Assembly: GCA_948099385.1 (NCBI GenBank)
Contig: CANUEZ040000107.1
Span: 4,526,001 to 4,590,000 of the forward strand
Reading direction: 5' to 3'
DNA length: 64,000 nt
From: Fasciola hepatica
Taxonomy: Eukaryota; Platyhelminthes; Trematoda; Plagiorchiida; Fasciolidae
Under the pieces are notes generated by a model that was given only the letters and a program-made list of their open reading frames with translations, had not been told where the DNA came from and did no database searches. How positions within the stretch are numbered: position 1 is the stretch's first letter; every line of letters starts with the position of its first letter. Of the stretch, positions 35,454 to 47,081 are shown one piece after another. The translations under genes and the position numbers were made by a program.

Positions 35454-37662
35454 TTACTTCTTGAAAGTATGTAATATGGGTATCAAAACATTATTAATAG
35501 AGAGGTAAATACAGAAAAATTTACACAAAATAGTACCAACAGAATCTTCGACAACATTATCATCCAGTCCGTCAACAAAAAAAATGTACAAATGACTGGA
35601 TCTCATCGGCGTAAGAAAAAAATCGCGTGTGTTCAAGAAATAACGAATACTTATGAAATCCCCATAAAAGCTCTCCACAACTGCTGGTTTCCCACCTGCA
35701 CCGACAATGTTGTTTGGTAGTAAGCGAGACAGAACCATTCTTCTTACCGCCATTGCAGTCTTGCATATCCGGAAACGGTCAGCCGCATTCCCAAAGTCAT
35801 CACGGATGGCCTCAGATGATTCGTTGTTATCGGGAAGTGTTCTCTCACGCAAACGCCGATACAGCTGCTGAGCAGGATTCCTGGGACCTGGAATGGAGAA
35901 TTTAGGTGTCCGTAAGAAGAACTCAAATGAGAAACAAGAGAAAGAGTATAAAGTACCATGATAAAGAAAGTCTGCCGGTAAATGAATGACAGCGTGAACA
36001 TTGTACACGACGTCAGAAATACCATAAAGGGAACTCATTTTTGTAAAAGTATACGCAGGATAGTTTCTGCGAACTCGTTACAAGTTTTGTGCAAAAAGGA
36101 GTGGCACAGTATATAAATGGCAACGAACAATAACGAAAAGTGATCATACGCATTATCCGACGACAACCCTTTCAGACAAACCGGCCCCGAATACAAAAAA
36201 CATGCGAAATCCGGTGGCCTTCCATCGTTCAACATTATGTATGTGTCGACAGAGTCGCTGGAAATCACACGGCTTGTCTGTATGTGACTGAAGTATACGG
36301 CTTCCAAGTTCTTCAGTAGCAGCTTTGTCCAAGCAGCCAAATGCGTCACGTGGCCCAAAACAACCAAAAATCAATCAACCTCCTCATCACACACAGGCAC
36401 ACAAGGTGCATGTAATCCAGTGGAAAATGTTTAACCATGTAAATAGGGAGGGAAAGAAAAGGACTCACACCAACATGATGTTTGTGATGCCGAAGTGATC
36501 GAAAAGCTCCGTTGTCACGTAACTTGCATTTGACACGGGGGAAAGTCATCCTTTTGTCGCAGTGAAATCCGCGCTGGATGAACTTATCGCAGCCAAAGTA
36601 GCCAGTGGGATCTTTCACTAGCCTAATAAAGGCCCGTATCGGAGTATCACAGCTTATGGATGACAGGTGACACTTCACATACCTTTCACCATACTCGAGG
36701 CCTTCTGTCAACAAATGGTGCAGCTCTGACAGTTTCACTCACATAAGATGAAACTTCTAATGGTTTCCCACGACCAAAATAAAAACCGGCGGTAAGTACA
36801 GGCAAGCAACGAGGCTCAACCACTCTGGCAAGGACAGGCCACAGCTGCAGGTCCGACGAACGAAACACAGAAGTGCCGTCACAGTTTAACTGGAGGAAGA
36901 CTTCGTCCGGTACAGCGGTGATGTTGCTCAACTGCATTTGCAGGTTTTCGGTTAAGCCCGTGTGTATATACCCGCCATTTTTCAATTTTGTGTTTGAACA
37001 ATCCAGTGGAGTGCGCAACGAAGTCCTTGGGTCCCGCCGCATGTTCGGTATATGTTTGCTTACAGCCTCCAGTATACCCTTTTGTTGTACCAGCGTCAGT
37101 CGATATCGAATGAAAGCCTTCGATAGTGAGTTAATCAGCGGACCGTTCTCCTCTTCAAACTGTGATGCAAGTCGTAGGCTGGTCAAAGAAGTAACCCATA
37201 CGAAAATGAGCATAGAAACAGGGCTCACCTGACAATGTCGGCCTTTCCCCGGGTGTAATTTCGGGTTCACAAACTGTGTAAGCAGCCGAAACCGTTTCAT
37301 TTGGTATAACATGATTGAATAGTGTAATTTACCCAGCATTGTTGGTTGTGATGTGGAAGCACTCGGCAGAAAGCGTTCACCTCTTGCAACGGCACGTCGC
37401 TCTCCCTCACGGTACTTGTCTTCGTAAACCACAGCGCTGCATTCACCTGCAACTCCTAAAGGTGTCCAGTGTGTACAGGAGGTGAAACTGCTACTGAATA
37501 ACCTCACCCGGCAAATCCCACTTAGGGCAACTAAACCAATGTTCCATAGGGTGGCTTCATCACAAACAGCACGCATCTGTGGGCTAAGTTCTTTTATTTC
37601 AAGTGGTATCTCTTTTGTTTCGTCATATCGGCCACCGTCCGTGAACAATACGTAACATGGTC
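35454..37662 (-). pseudogene. Tnp2-like transposase, copy 2
   Basis: The same protein as copy 1 but with a complete C-terminus: after LPDN come RDDFGNAADRFRICKTAMAV and about 130 further residues to a stop at 35454. N-terminal exon (37333-37662) follows a conserved TTTTAG acceptor and encodes CYVLFTDGGRYDETKEI and RAVCDEATLW. The core has LNCDGTSVFRSSDLQLWP, GYFGCDKFIQRGFHCD (one Cys of copy 1 is replaced), FPLDYMHLVCLCVMRRLIDF, and the HAVIHLPADFLYHG...FEFFLRT segment. Frameshifts near 36740, 36370 and 36040 break it. Both 3' splice sites that are AG in copy 1 are GG here. It is therefore inactive, yet the element keeps both ends. Confidence 0.75.
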
Positions 37663-38247
37663 CTAAAATAAACATCTGTTAACCATAAAAGTAATGGAAC
37701 GGCAGCGTAGCATAATCGAAAACCATACTGCAGATGGCACACGATATCAGAGCATTCATTACGAACACATCAAAGCCTTATGGATTTCACAAAACTAACT
37801 GGGTATCATCCAGAGTTATGTGAAATATACCTAATGGAGAAAATACACCTCATCATGTTATAAGTACAGTTATAGCACAGAGCTGAAGTTCTTACTATTC
37901 AGCTTATCATTTACTAATTGGTAAATGATAATCTGATACGTCACTAACACTTTACAGCCAGCACGGATCATCAGCACCTAAAGCAGAAGGAGCGAAGCGC
38001 TAACCTTAGCAAACAAAGCACGACCAAAATGGCTGCCGCTGGGTGAATCCCAGTCAGTTAAAGCAATTGGCACTACATTTGTAAAGCAATCGACAGAAAC
38101 AAATAACCATGGAAATAGGACATTGATAATCTATACAGCGAACTAGAATGAACTACTTCATGCTTTTCCTGAAATTTCAGTCGGTTCTCTGCCCATCGGT
38201 CACCGACACGTTACCAGAATTTTGCGGTGGGCAATGAGCCACTAGGG
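37663..38247 (-). promoter_or_regulatory. 5' non-coding end of transposon copy 2
   Basis: This matches 8748-9323 of copy 1. It lies upstream of the first recognised transposase exon and ends in the terminal repeat. It probably contains the promoter and leader exon; no core element was assigned. Confidence 0.45.
38238..38247 (-). repeat. Terminal inverted repeat, transposon copy 2, 5' end
   Basis: GCCACTAGGG on the plus strand, the exact inverse of 33424-33433. Copy 1 keeps GCCACTAGG at 9315-9323. Confidence 0.85.
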
Positions 38248-38252
38248 ATGTA

Positions 38253-39270
38253 CGTACATTTACTACCGCTTCATCTATGTTAGACCGTCAACACATGCCA
38301 CACCTGCAATAATCAGACTGTTAGATCCACTCTTACCTGCCCTCATCGATCCTTTCCTTCATATTCCATCATTTATCAACTTCTGCTTACAGCCATTACT
38401 TCCGGGATTCCAAAGTTGATTCTGTTTTGCTGTTGATCTCCCATGTTCACCCGTCATAAACAAATTCATTGGGGTTTATCCAAGTTAATCCTGCACCATT
38501 TGATCCAACCCTGCCTGTCTCGTCCAACCCCTGCTACCTCTGTGTCCCATCTCTTCATTGCTATTTGCTCCTGCTCTGATATATATGCCTATTTATATTT
38601 TTGTAGCCACAGATTTTCTCTGCCTTCTTCAGTTCTTCGCCGGCCAGTTATTTTGCCACTGTGCTACGGCCCCTCACGATATGCGTCTATTTTGTCTATA
38701 ACTGTGCCTTACGTTTACCGTATATAGATCCTCCTGCGACATTGATGCTATCCGACTCACTGTTTACGTCTTGCATTGCCAGCTCCCTGCTTTCAAATAG
38801 ACAACGTCCGTTTGTTGCAACAACGCATACCTCATGGCTACCTAGTCCCCAGCTGTACAATCCAATTTTTTGTTCTTCTCTTCTATTCTTTCTTCCTTTT
38901 TTCTTCACCGTTTCTAGTAACGATAGTTTCTCATGCCGATTTTCAGTACTCCTCCTGTAAAACACTCAGGTTCCGTTCTATTCCATTTGGCTCAGGCAGC
39001 TGCCCCATCTCACCTTGATCCTCAAATTCACCGGGCCCATATCTGAAACCGTCTCCGTGTTCACTTACACTCCTAACGTTACTCACTGGTGTGCATGCAT
39101 TTATATCCCCCTCACATCTCCCCCGTTTCTGCCTATCCCCTTTGTGTTACGTTTTTCTAAATTTATCATGAATTTTGTCTGGCAGTTTTGTCGCTTGTAA
39201 AATTTTGATCATGCGTAAGGCATGCTCCGGGCGTCTCCGAAATAGATTATTATTATTGTTGTTATTATAA
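38253..39270 (+). mobile_element. Family X retroposon-like repeat, copy 3
   Basis: A C/T-rich plus-strand copy. The 3' end at 39206-39245 reads GATCATGC-GTAAG-GCATG, then GGGCGTCTCCGAAATA, then an ATT/GTT tail to about 39270. Internal blocks match copy 1 inverted (38620-38830 with 2880-3110) and copy 2 (39014 with 29836). It starts at the right end of transposon copy 2 and so may be 5'-truncated. No protein domain was recognised. Confidence 0.7.
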
Positions 39271-39288
39271 TCATGAAAAAAACAACTA

Positions 39289-40483
39289 AGCCTCATCCAG
39301 CATCACCTGCAAGGGAAGCTATAAATTTTGAGCCCAAACTGAACCACTTTGCAGGGAAAGGAAGCATCAATCACGAGTAACCTTAGGCGGACCACGATGT
39401 AGTTCCTCGTGCTTTAGGTGACCAGGCTCAAAAATCATTGCCAGAGATCTCCTTTCACTTAGGATCTGGGGCCACCCGAAGGGCCGGACGGTCTGCAAGT
39501 CTGTCACTGCACCAAAGAGACCATTCCAATTGCTCACTACCCTGCTATCGAGGAAGGGCGCTCTGGTAATAAACCTAGACCAGGCCTCCATTAGCTTCTT
39601 GTCTTGCCACGGGATTTGATGGCCTCCGTCTAATTTAAGGCCTGAATTTCGTAAGAAGGCAGGAGAAAACGTCCCGTTTAGGATACTTAACACAGTGGGT
39701 CCAAGCCCAAGAAGCTTTCATTCACATGCACTCAGACATAAGCCAAGATGTCACTTGAACCGAGTGTCGTCTACCTGCTCCGCTACTGATGCCGGTAATG
39801 CGTTTCAGAGGTTCTCGGACCTCTAGTAGAGATGACAACCCAGCGAGAAACCAGTCGACAGAAGAGCCCCTGGCTTTGGGGAGTGGCCTCACATCCGATC
39901 GCTCATCCGAAAAGGGAAGCCCGCAAGCAATTTGGGACACATTTCATTGCTGATTTTGCCACCACAAATTTGCCGAAAGTACTCGGGGAAAGGATCAAGA
40001 AGCCTCAGATTAGCCGCGTAGCTGGTCTCATGTGAGCCACTGGAGAGTATCGCCGCTAAACGTTTTCCCCCTCCGGCTTTACCATTTCGCCGACAGTGCG
40101 GAGGTAGGTTGCAAGAAACCCGTATTCAACTCTCTGACAGAGGTGAGGGGCAGACAGTAATTGGGAGTCCTCGTGGCTCAACGGACCAAATGGGCGACGT
40201 GTAGCACCGAGAATGGCATTGGAAGGAGCACAGACTTTACCCAAATGAGGTCGAGTCTTGAGGGGTCGCGAGGGCCTGACCTCAAGGTCTCGTTCGCATG
40301 ACGATCTTGGCAGTACTGCGCTCCCGAGGCGATACGCTGCATCCGACACCCGTCTCCCGGCAGGCGTGAACGCGCACCTGGATGCACCAGTTGGACCTTT
40401 GCTACGCCTCCGAGAACGAACGGGAGGGGCAAATGTAAGTGTCGGTTGGACAAGCTCTTCCCGCGTTGCGGACCGGAAGGATC
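39289..40483 (-). repeat. Inverted-repeat arm A2, partner at 1-1195
   Basis: The reverse complement of 1-1195 with few differences. The arm may extend past 40483, but the window start hides the rest of its partner. Its inner end (39289) lies about 20 bp from the ATT tail of family X copy 3, so two retroposon-like 3' ends meet tail to tail here. A 160-codon minus-strand frame (40056-40538) runs across the arm end without a recognised domain. Confidence 0.85.
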
Positions 40484-42629
40484 CTTCACTTACCGGAGCT
40501 GTAGCAGTCCACATCTCCCACGATGCTGCTAATTGCATATCATCAAAGCATGTGTGCCATATGTCGCGTCCTGCATGTGGTTATCCAGAATGAGGCACAT
40601 TGTGCCTCCGGCGGGTTAGAGGGACGGACTGGTTGCCGGAACCGATTGGCGGAATGTACTTAACTTCCTCAACGCTATATTGTCCCGGAGGTATCACCAG
40701 GTATAGGATGGATGATCGAGGGTCCTGAAACCACGTCAACAGTTGTACGTGTTTTGTATGGGTGGAGTCTTCAAAGACAGTATGGAAGGCATGTACGAAC
40801 TACTTCGCAGACGGACCGTAACAGTACTAGCCCCAATCGATATGCAGAACGGTAAAATCACCAGGGATAATGCAAGGCCCGTCGTGATCCCACGGCCGAA
40901 TTTCATCAAACAGGACGGCAGAGTCTACATCCGGTGAGCTGCACAAAAGTCCTATTGGTGAATATCAGCTAGATGCCAATAGAAACCCACACCACGGGAT
41001 TCCCCAGAAAACCACAGAATCAGCCAAACCGCGCAGCTGGAGTTCAGATATGTCCGATTGGATAGAGAGGGCAGCCCCGCCACCTTGGGCCACATCGCTC
41101 CTATCCACGCGGAAAATTGGGTATCCAAGCGGTGACGCCACGGAATCAAAAGCGACACTCTACGGCCAAGTTTCTGGTAGGGAAAAAACTGTGAAGGATT
41201 TTGTGCCACTAGTGACTCCAGCTCATCTCGCTTGTCTAAGAGTCTGCGAACGTTGGACAACAGTATGGTCACATGCCCGAAATCGTCGTGTCACTGAACT
41301 ACCGCCCGGTACATACAATGAACTTACAACCGGACCGGCGGGCACATATATGTTATTGACAGAATCAGGGGCGTCGAATGCACTTGCGGCCTCAACGTCT
41401 GGGCTCGAAAGTCCCGAGTAACTGAATCAGCTCCACCGTTTGATCGACGTTTGTGCAGCTCCATGGTAGCCAACACTTGCTGCTTCCGCTGTTTTGGGGG
41501 AGGGGTAGTGTGAAATACACGCCGATGCACCCTGTGGCTTGGGTTTCCGATGAAGCTATGCCGGGGCTGCGTAGACCGTGTCTTTCGTGCGATGTTCAAG
41601 GTGTCCTTGGGTCTGCAATAATAAAAACGAAACAGCACTTGTTACAACGGTCACCACAGTGGAGTAGAGCGCAAATGTTCTGACCGCCCATTTTCGCTTC
41701 CCCGGCAGTACCACGGCCAAATTCAGGCTTTCCTTAGCGATGTCATATTGCAGCTCTGAAAAGAGTGTGGCTGAATGTGAGTCTTTGGCGCTTACATTCT
41801 TTGTGTATCTCTGTAGACTGCCTTGCGATCACATGCTTGGATGAAACTGAAGGCTTCTTAGATTCCCGGTGCGTTTACGGACGATATTGGAGATTCCGGT
41901 AAAGAATCTGGAGGGAGAGTATACTAGGGACGAAAGATATGAGTTCAACAAGTTAGTAGTAAGCTGGAAGTATCAGCGATGACAGTTTCAGTGAAAGTGA
42001 AACTGTGAAAACTCAAAATATTAGATACAAGACACCATAGTGCTACAACCCTGCCTGCAACGCTGCATGTCTGCGTTGCATCCATTTCGATCCCAAAATG
42101 GGTTGAGGACCGGTTGTGTGTTGGGTGACTGTGAGTCGTATGTTGCGGCATAATGTGTGATGCCAAGGAGGCAGGTCTCCGCACCTTTTTCCCAAATGCC
42201 GGCCCCAAATGTTCCTCCTAACCACTTTCTGGCTTGAGGCTTCTTCATTGTCCTCCGGGTCCCTCCATATCATACACATGTTTTCGGTCATCCGGCGTCG
42301 TAGCGAGCTTTTCGTCGGCCTCCGCGGTCGGTGCCCGGTGGATCATTTGAGGCACTGCATTCTGGCTGCCATCATCTAAGAATAGGGGCCAACGGAAGTT
42401 TAAAATATACTGTTCCGTTTTTGGTTTTGAGGGAACCTCATTCCACTCGAGGAGGCGCTTCTACTCGCACTCCTGGTACCCGAATTAGATTGCTATCACA
42501 AAGCATATACGGAGTGCGTGAAAATCAGAACAAGTGGATGGACAAGGGAGTACCGGACTCGTATAACTGACAAGCGGCTACGACCGCAAAAACCATCTTT
42601 TACTCCAGAAAAACTTTGTCCGCCCGTCA
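40484..42629. other. No recognised gene
   Basis: Open frames reach 123 codons (41050-41421 plus) but carry no motif I can name. 41450-41640 has antisense open frames of ~75-104 codons. Nothing ties this stretch to the elements on either side. Confidence 0.45.
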
Positions 42630-45600
42630 TCAGATACCGCCTATTCTAGGGAAAGTAATTCGCAATCACTCTGTCATCGAGCTGGTGGTTAACCGCGTCC
42701 AACTCATATGGAACCGTCGGCAGACCACCGTTGTGGTCCCCAGGTGGACTCCTCAAACAGGAGCCATTACGCACGCTCCAGATAAACCAAATAGGTTGTT
42801 GTGAAGAAGTGGTGGATATGGTCAAGTTCACAAAGCATGTACAAACATTAGCAAGATTGTTAGTACATATCGTTTGCATTGAATAGACAAGTGGAATGCA
42901 GATGCCGGTAAGAAGATGGAATACCAAGAGTTGTGGGATTTGCTCGCAAATTACAAATTTACTAGGTTTCTTGGAAGTCAGCCCCACGGGTTGCCGTTGG
43001 TAACATTAAGGACATAGGCAGCAAAAAAGCTAAGGCGGTTGGAAGCATTGGTAATGTATTACTTCCAAGGTTTTGGGGAGTTGATAGCAACGATAGAGGT
43101 AGGAGTACAACGAGTCTCCCTCTACTCGGAGGGGCACGAATGTCGTCCGTCCAAATTGCGAAGAAGGACGTTACAAAGAGGCTAGAAAGATGAAAACTGG
43201 ATGAGGCAGCAGGACCGGTAGAATTGCGCCCAACATTGATGGGGTCATTGGCCGCCTTGCTGGACGGACATCTCGCAAATGTTCAATTAGTTTCTGCTCG
43301 ACGGTCAAATGCAAGTTGCTGTAAGCTGGTGGAAAGGGTGCCGGCCCACAGAGGTGAGAGTGAGGAGGAAGTCCCCGAATGAACACCAGTAAGCCTTTAT
43401 TCCGTGGTAAGAGTGGCCCTGGAAACGACTCTACAAAGCCAAACATTTGCCTTGTTTTAATATGTGAGATCCGGGATCGGTTCAGAGTGTGTCAAAAAAT
43501 CGATGCGCCATGTGAAATGATACGGTGAAATTTTATTGTATAATAACACAGCGTAGTCAACAACCTACCAACGGTTTCGACTGCTCTGTGATGTTAAACA
43601 ATAAAGCTTTGCCCTGTTTCTCCGGGGTGGATTCATTAGTATTTACCGACGCGGCTTTATGGAAAGAAGTCGGGCACAAATGTCTCGGCTTTTTGGATGA
43701 AGTTACGAGGAGGCTTGAAGGCGAAAAACGGTAGTGGTCTGGTATTTGAACTCAAGGATAGCCTTCGACCCAGTGAATCGCACAAGCTTAGAGCCTGCGG
43801 AGTTGATCCGTCACTGAGTGACTATACTTGCAAACTTCTCAGAATAAAGGTCTCCATGAACAGGCAGGATGACGTAATTCCAGTGAGATTAAATTTGTGA
43901 GTGGAGTCCTGCGGTGTACTACTGGCGTTCCTTCTGTCAGTGTCACAAGAAGTCCAAGCTGGCATAGAGAATGGACTTGAAAGTTCCCCAAAAATGGGAA
44001 AGATAAGACTCGCCGAGCAACTACAACCGGTAACTGGTTGTCTATTGGCAGTGCTGTCCACGGAAACCAAATGAGGTAGTACAAATCCATACAATTCGGT
44101 GGTAAAGAAGGAGGCATCCAAGACAATATCAGTCATAGAAAGGTGCCCAAAGTAGAGCAGGAAGCAAAGCCTCAAATGCAAGACCGGACACACTCATCAA
44201 GGGCACCATGGTTACCGTTGTAACCCCCACATAATAGGATAACGAAAACCCCCTCCCATACTTAACCGAAGACGGTCAGACGAGACCCACTGACAACTTT
44301 GAACAGATGACCGCACCAAGATTGAGCCCAAATCCTAACAGTGCTTATCGACTGGTGGCCACTTCTGTTTCCGTTGCCTATTGACGAAAAAGCTCATAGG
44401 TCGGAATGCCCACGTTTCATGTTTAATAAGGACTTTTGGGCAATTAGAAGTCCTGAGTAAACTGGCTTGCAGGGCTACGTCGATTGGGTACCTCGGTGGT
44501 GCACTGAGTGCCGGCTTCCCCGCAAAACAGGCAAGCACAGGCACCTCAACGAGGACACTCATCCCGCCGGTCTGGCGGACACAGGGAATATCGACACTGG
44601 GGTGGGCCTGCAAAGGACCGACTCTGCCAAAGACTCAGATATATTTACGGTTGTGGACTGCATGGCCATGCCTGGAAGTCGTAGAAAGGTCTGTTCAACA
44701 AGTTTTTGTTTCACCATATAAGCTGCGTCTTTCGGGTGGCCTGAAAGGGACTTTTGCAACACATGTTACGAGCTGGTGGTCCGATTGGGGAAGGAGGCTT
44801 TTTAGACCACTGAAGAATTAGAAGCCATCGAAGTCGTCTTGCTGCAAGCTGTAGCAGCCTAAGCGATGCTGCCCCAGGAGAAAGGCCTTTAACGAAGCGT
44901 ATTACTGCCGCTCACAGATGACGAGGAACTTTGCCTTGCGTGAACCGTGGGTGTAAGTACCCGAATGATTGAAAATTCTCCACCTGTCACCCTTACGCAT
45001 TTCCTTGACGGAATTTGGACTGTCCTTCCCCACCCTACTGTTGCTGATACCGTTTTGTGGTGGTCATTCTGCCTACGATAGAGGCATTTACATTTTGCTG
45101 TTATGGTTGTGCTTACTCAAAGAGATAATTTTGTGGACACTTGGTGTGGTAATGAATCACACCAACTTGTGGCATGTTTTTTTCGGGGTCGATTTCGTTT
45201 TCTAACTTTTATTCACGGGTTGGAGCCTTTCTTTTCGTTTGCTATGAGTTTTGGCTTCCATGGTCGGCAAGTTGCTTGCATGGCCTGAATAGACTTGCAG
45301 AATTTGCTCTATTTCTTTTGACCACATGACAGGTGATTTCTATCCATTTTTGGCAGCTGCTCACTTCGTGCAGATTTTTGTTCCGATTTCGCCAACTTCC
45401 AGGTGGACGAAGAGTGAGGCTCATTGGCAAGGTTATGATAGTTGTGTACTTATCTTTTAGCACGTGAGTAACACCGCAAAGCTTGCGCAGCAACCTTGTT
45501 TTGATTCGGGTCCCGCATCGATTTGGGCCACGTCTTGCTTTCAGTCTCCAGAACGCGTGGAGCCAAGTATTCAATGGATCGGGCAGCGGGTCGTTGAGCA

Positions 45601-46120
45601 GGCTTCACCCTAGCCAGGACCCTCTATTTTTGGCCGAAACAATGGGCGCTGCTGCAGTCCTACGAAACCCACCTGAATTCAATTCTGAAGTATGCCATTC
45701 AATCCTGGCATCCAAGTCTTGTTAAGGACAAAAATTACTAGAGCTTGTGCAAAGGAGATTCACTTGAATAATTTCTAATATCCAAAGCCGCCTGTGGTTA
45801 TGGAATTAGAGAATCAAAGCTGTTTTCTCTGGTACGAAGGAGGTTAGGGGAGCTTTCATTGAGGAGTCCGGGACTAAGAGATCTCACGAGTCTGGGACGC
45901 TTCAGTTGCTTCCAAAATAAAATAGACTGAAGGCTCAGGAGACACGAACTCAGGTTTGGTAAACTCCTTTGCAGTGCGGTAGTTAGGGGAAGTTCCATCT
46001 TTCGTCTTGTAGTGACTCGACGAAATAATCTTCAATTAACGGTGGTGGAGGCGTGGACGGCCCTTAATTTCCAAAAGAAGCTGGATGCCCGATGGAACAC
46101 TTTGATCAGAGACGTAATTC
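42630..46120 (+). pseudogene. LINE ORF2 remnant (L7), interrupted by repeat R1
   Basis: Plus-strand translation, with frame changes, follows the usual LINE order. Near 42650: LGKVIRNHSVIELVV, a decayed end of the endonuclease (LGKSDH region). At 43040-43260: SSVQIAKKDVTKRLERWKLD and AAGPVELRPTLMGSLAALL, the linker before the RT. At 43690-43830: GFLDEVTRRLEGEKR, then a decayed motif A (IAFDPVNRTSL in another frame) and KLRACGVDPSLSDYT. Far downstream at 45670-45870: ILASK/YAIQSWHPSLVKDKN and RRRLGELSLRSPGLRDL. The last block LTVVEAWTALNFQKKLDARW lies at 46039-46100. No YADD box was found; 44000-44960 is unassigned. Confidence 0.65.
44969..45640 (+). repeat. Dispersed repeat R1
   Basis: A T/G-rich block resembling 53150-53640. 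The clearest shared segments are GCAACC-TGTTTT-ATT-GGGT and GCATCGATTTGGGC (45497-45534 against 53466-53505), followed by a similar stretch to 45630 that includes CAG-CTTCACCC. A weaker match to 51370-51425 exists. It lies between the RT and the C-terminal block of LINE L7, so it probably inserted into that LINE. The nature of the repeat (solo LTR or other) is unknown. Confidence 0.5.
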
Positions 46121-46316
46121 CGAATGGCAGGCCGCCTAATAATCTCCTAACAACCGGACACTCAGGGCTTGTAACTACGAAAATAGCCGAAGCCACCGGG
46201 AGGCTAACTTCGAAGGCCTGACCGAATACTTGGACAGGCAAACCAAGATAGCCGACAGCAGATTTGGCCGACGTATCTGAGACAGCAACCGGGAAAACAG
46301 GCCCAGTACCAGCTAG

Positions 46317-47081
46317 GCTCAAACCCCTGCACGGAAACAGCTAAAATATCAACCTTGGACCAATACACGTGCCATTTCACGCGATGCTGATGCGCAACTC
46401 AATTGCAGATCCTGTGATGCTAACCATGGACTACCAGAATGCCCCAAGTTCGGCAACTCCACAATAAACGAACGGTGGGGAATGGCGAGGATGGCAGGAG
46501 CGTGCCTTATTTTTCTCAACACCACGCACCTGGCGGCAGCTTGTAGAACAGGGAACCGATGTGGTCACGAGGGCTTCACGGGCAGACACCATCGGTTGCT
46601 GCACCAGGCGAGAGTAACCTTACCCGGGGCCAGTACCAAGCCCAGTGTCATTTGTTCAACGTCGCGGTCAGCCAGTAAACCGGTATGTATAGGCGTAGTA
46701 GCTGTGGGAGTAGTGACCCCGACTGGGATGGTCAAAGCGTTGGTTTTCGTCGATGGTGTATCTGACACTACTCTAGTGAAAGAGCGGCTTGCCGACAAAC
46801 ACCAACTCGCTAAATGTGCAACGTTGTTGACAGTGGGCACGGTGGGCGGAACACAGGTAATGACCGCCGGTAGATTGAGGCTGCAACTCATCTCTCTAGA
46901 CACTAACGAGGAAACTGAACCAACGGAAACATTCACATTAGCTGCTCTTCCCATGCGAGCACCAAGGTCGGTGAACGCAATCTTGTCTAGGTGGCCCCAC
47001 CTGCAGGATGTAACCGTTGTAGACTGGGGAGATGATGAGGTGGATCTCCTCATCGGCTGCGACGTGCCAGAGGCGCATTGA
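46317..47081 (+). pseudogene. BEL gag C-terminus and protease
   Basis: One frame open from 46317 to the TGA at 47079. It contains CRSCDANHGLPEC (46404-46442), a C-x2-C-x3-H-x4-C zinc knuckle, then the second BEL-type cluster CRTGNRCGHEGFTGRHHRLL. The protease follows, with VFVDGVSDTTLVKERL around the catalytic Asp and DEVDLLIGCDVPEAH at its end, a strongly conserved BEL/Pao block. The stop at 47079 falls where Trp is usual (GCDVPEAH-W). A second TGA replaces an expected Trp near 47142. Upstream of 46317 stops interrupt gag. Confidence 0.85.

Larger units (their letters stand above)
33424..38247 (-). mobile_element. Tnp2-like two-gene DNA transposon, copy 2, both ends present
   Basis: An element of 4824 bp bounded by perfect 10-bp inverted repeats: CCCTAGTGGC at 33424-33433 and its complement GCCACTAGGG at 38238-38247. 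It holds two minus-strand genes in the same direction: transposase (35454-37662) then a DUF4806-like gene (33980-35385). The inner sequence next to the repeats is not obviously inverted. Flanks show no clear target duplication: AGT on the left, ATG on the right. The left flank is LINE ORF1 and the right flank family X, so the insertion site was not a single intact sequence or has been rearranged. Superfamily is uncertain: the proteins point to EnSpm/CACTA relatives, but the termini are not canonical CACTA. Confidence 0.8.

Noticed and set aside
33424..38250. Canonical CACTA ends for the DNA transposon
   Set aside because: The ends read CCCTAGTGGC. CACTA appears only as part of the complementary strand and not at the outer tip, and no 3-bp target duplication is seen.
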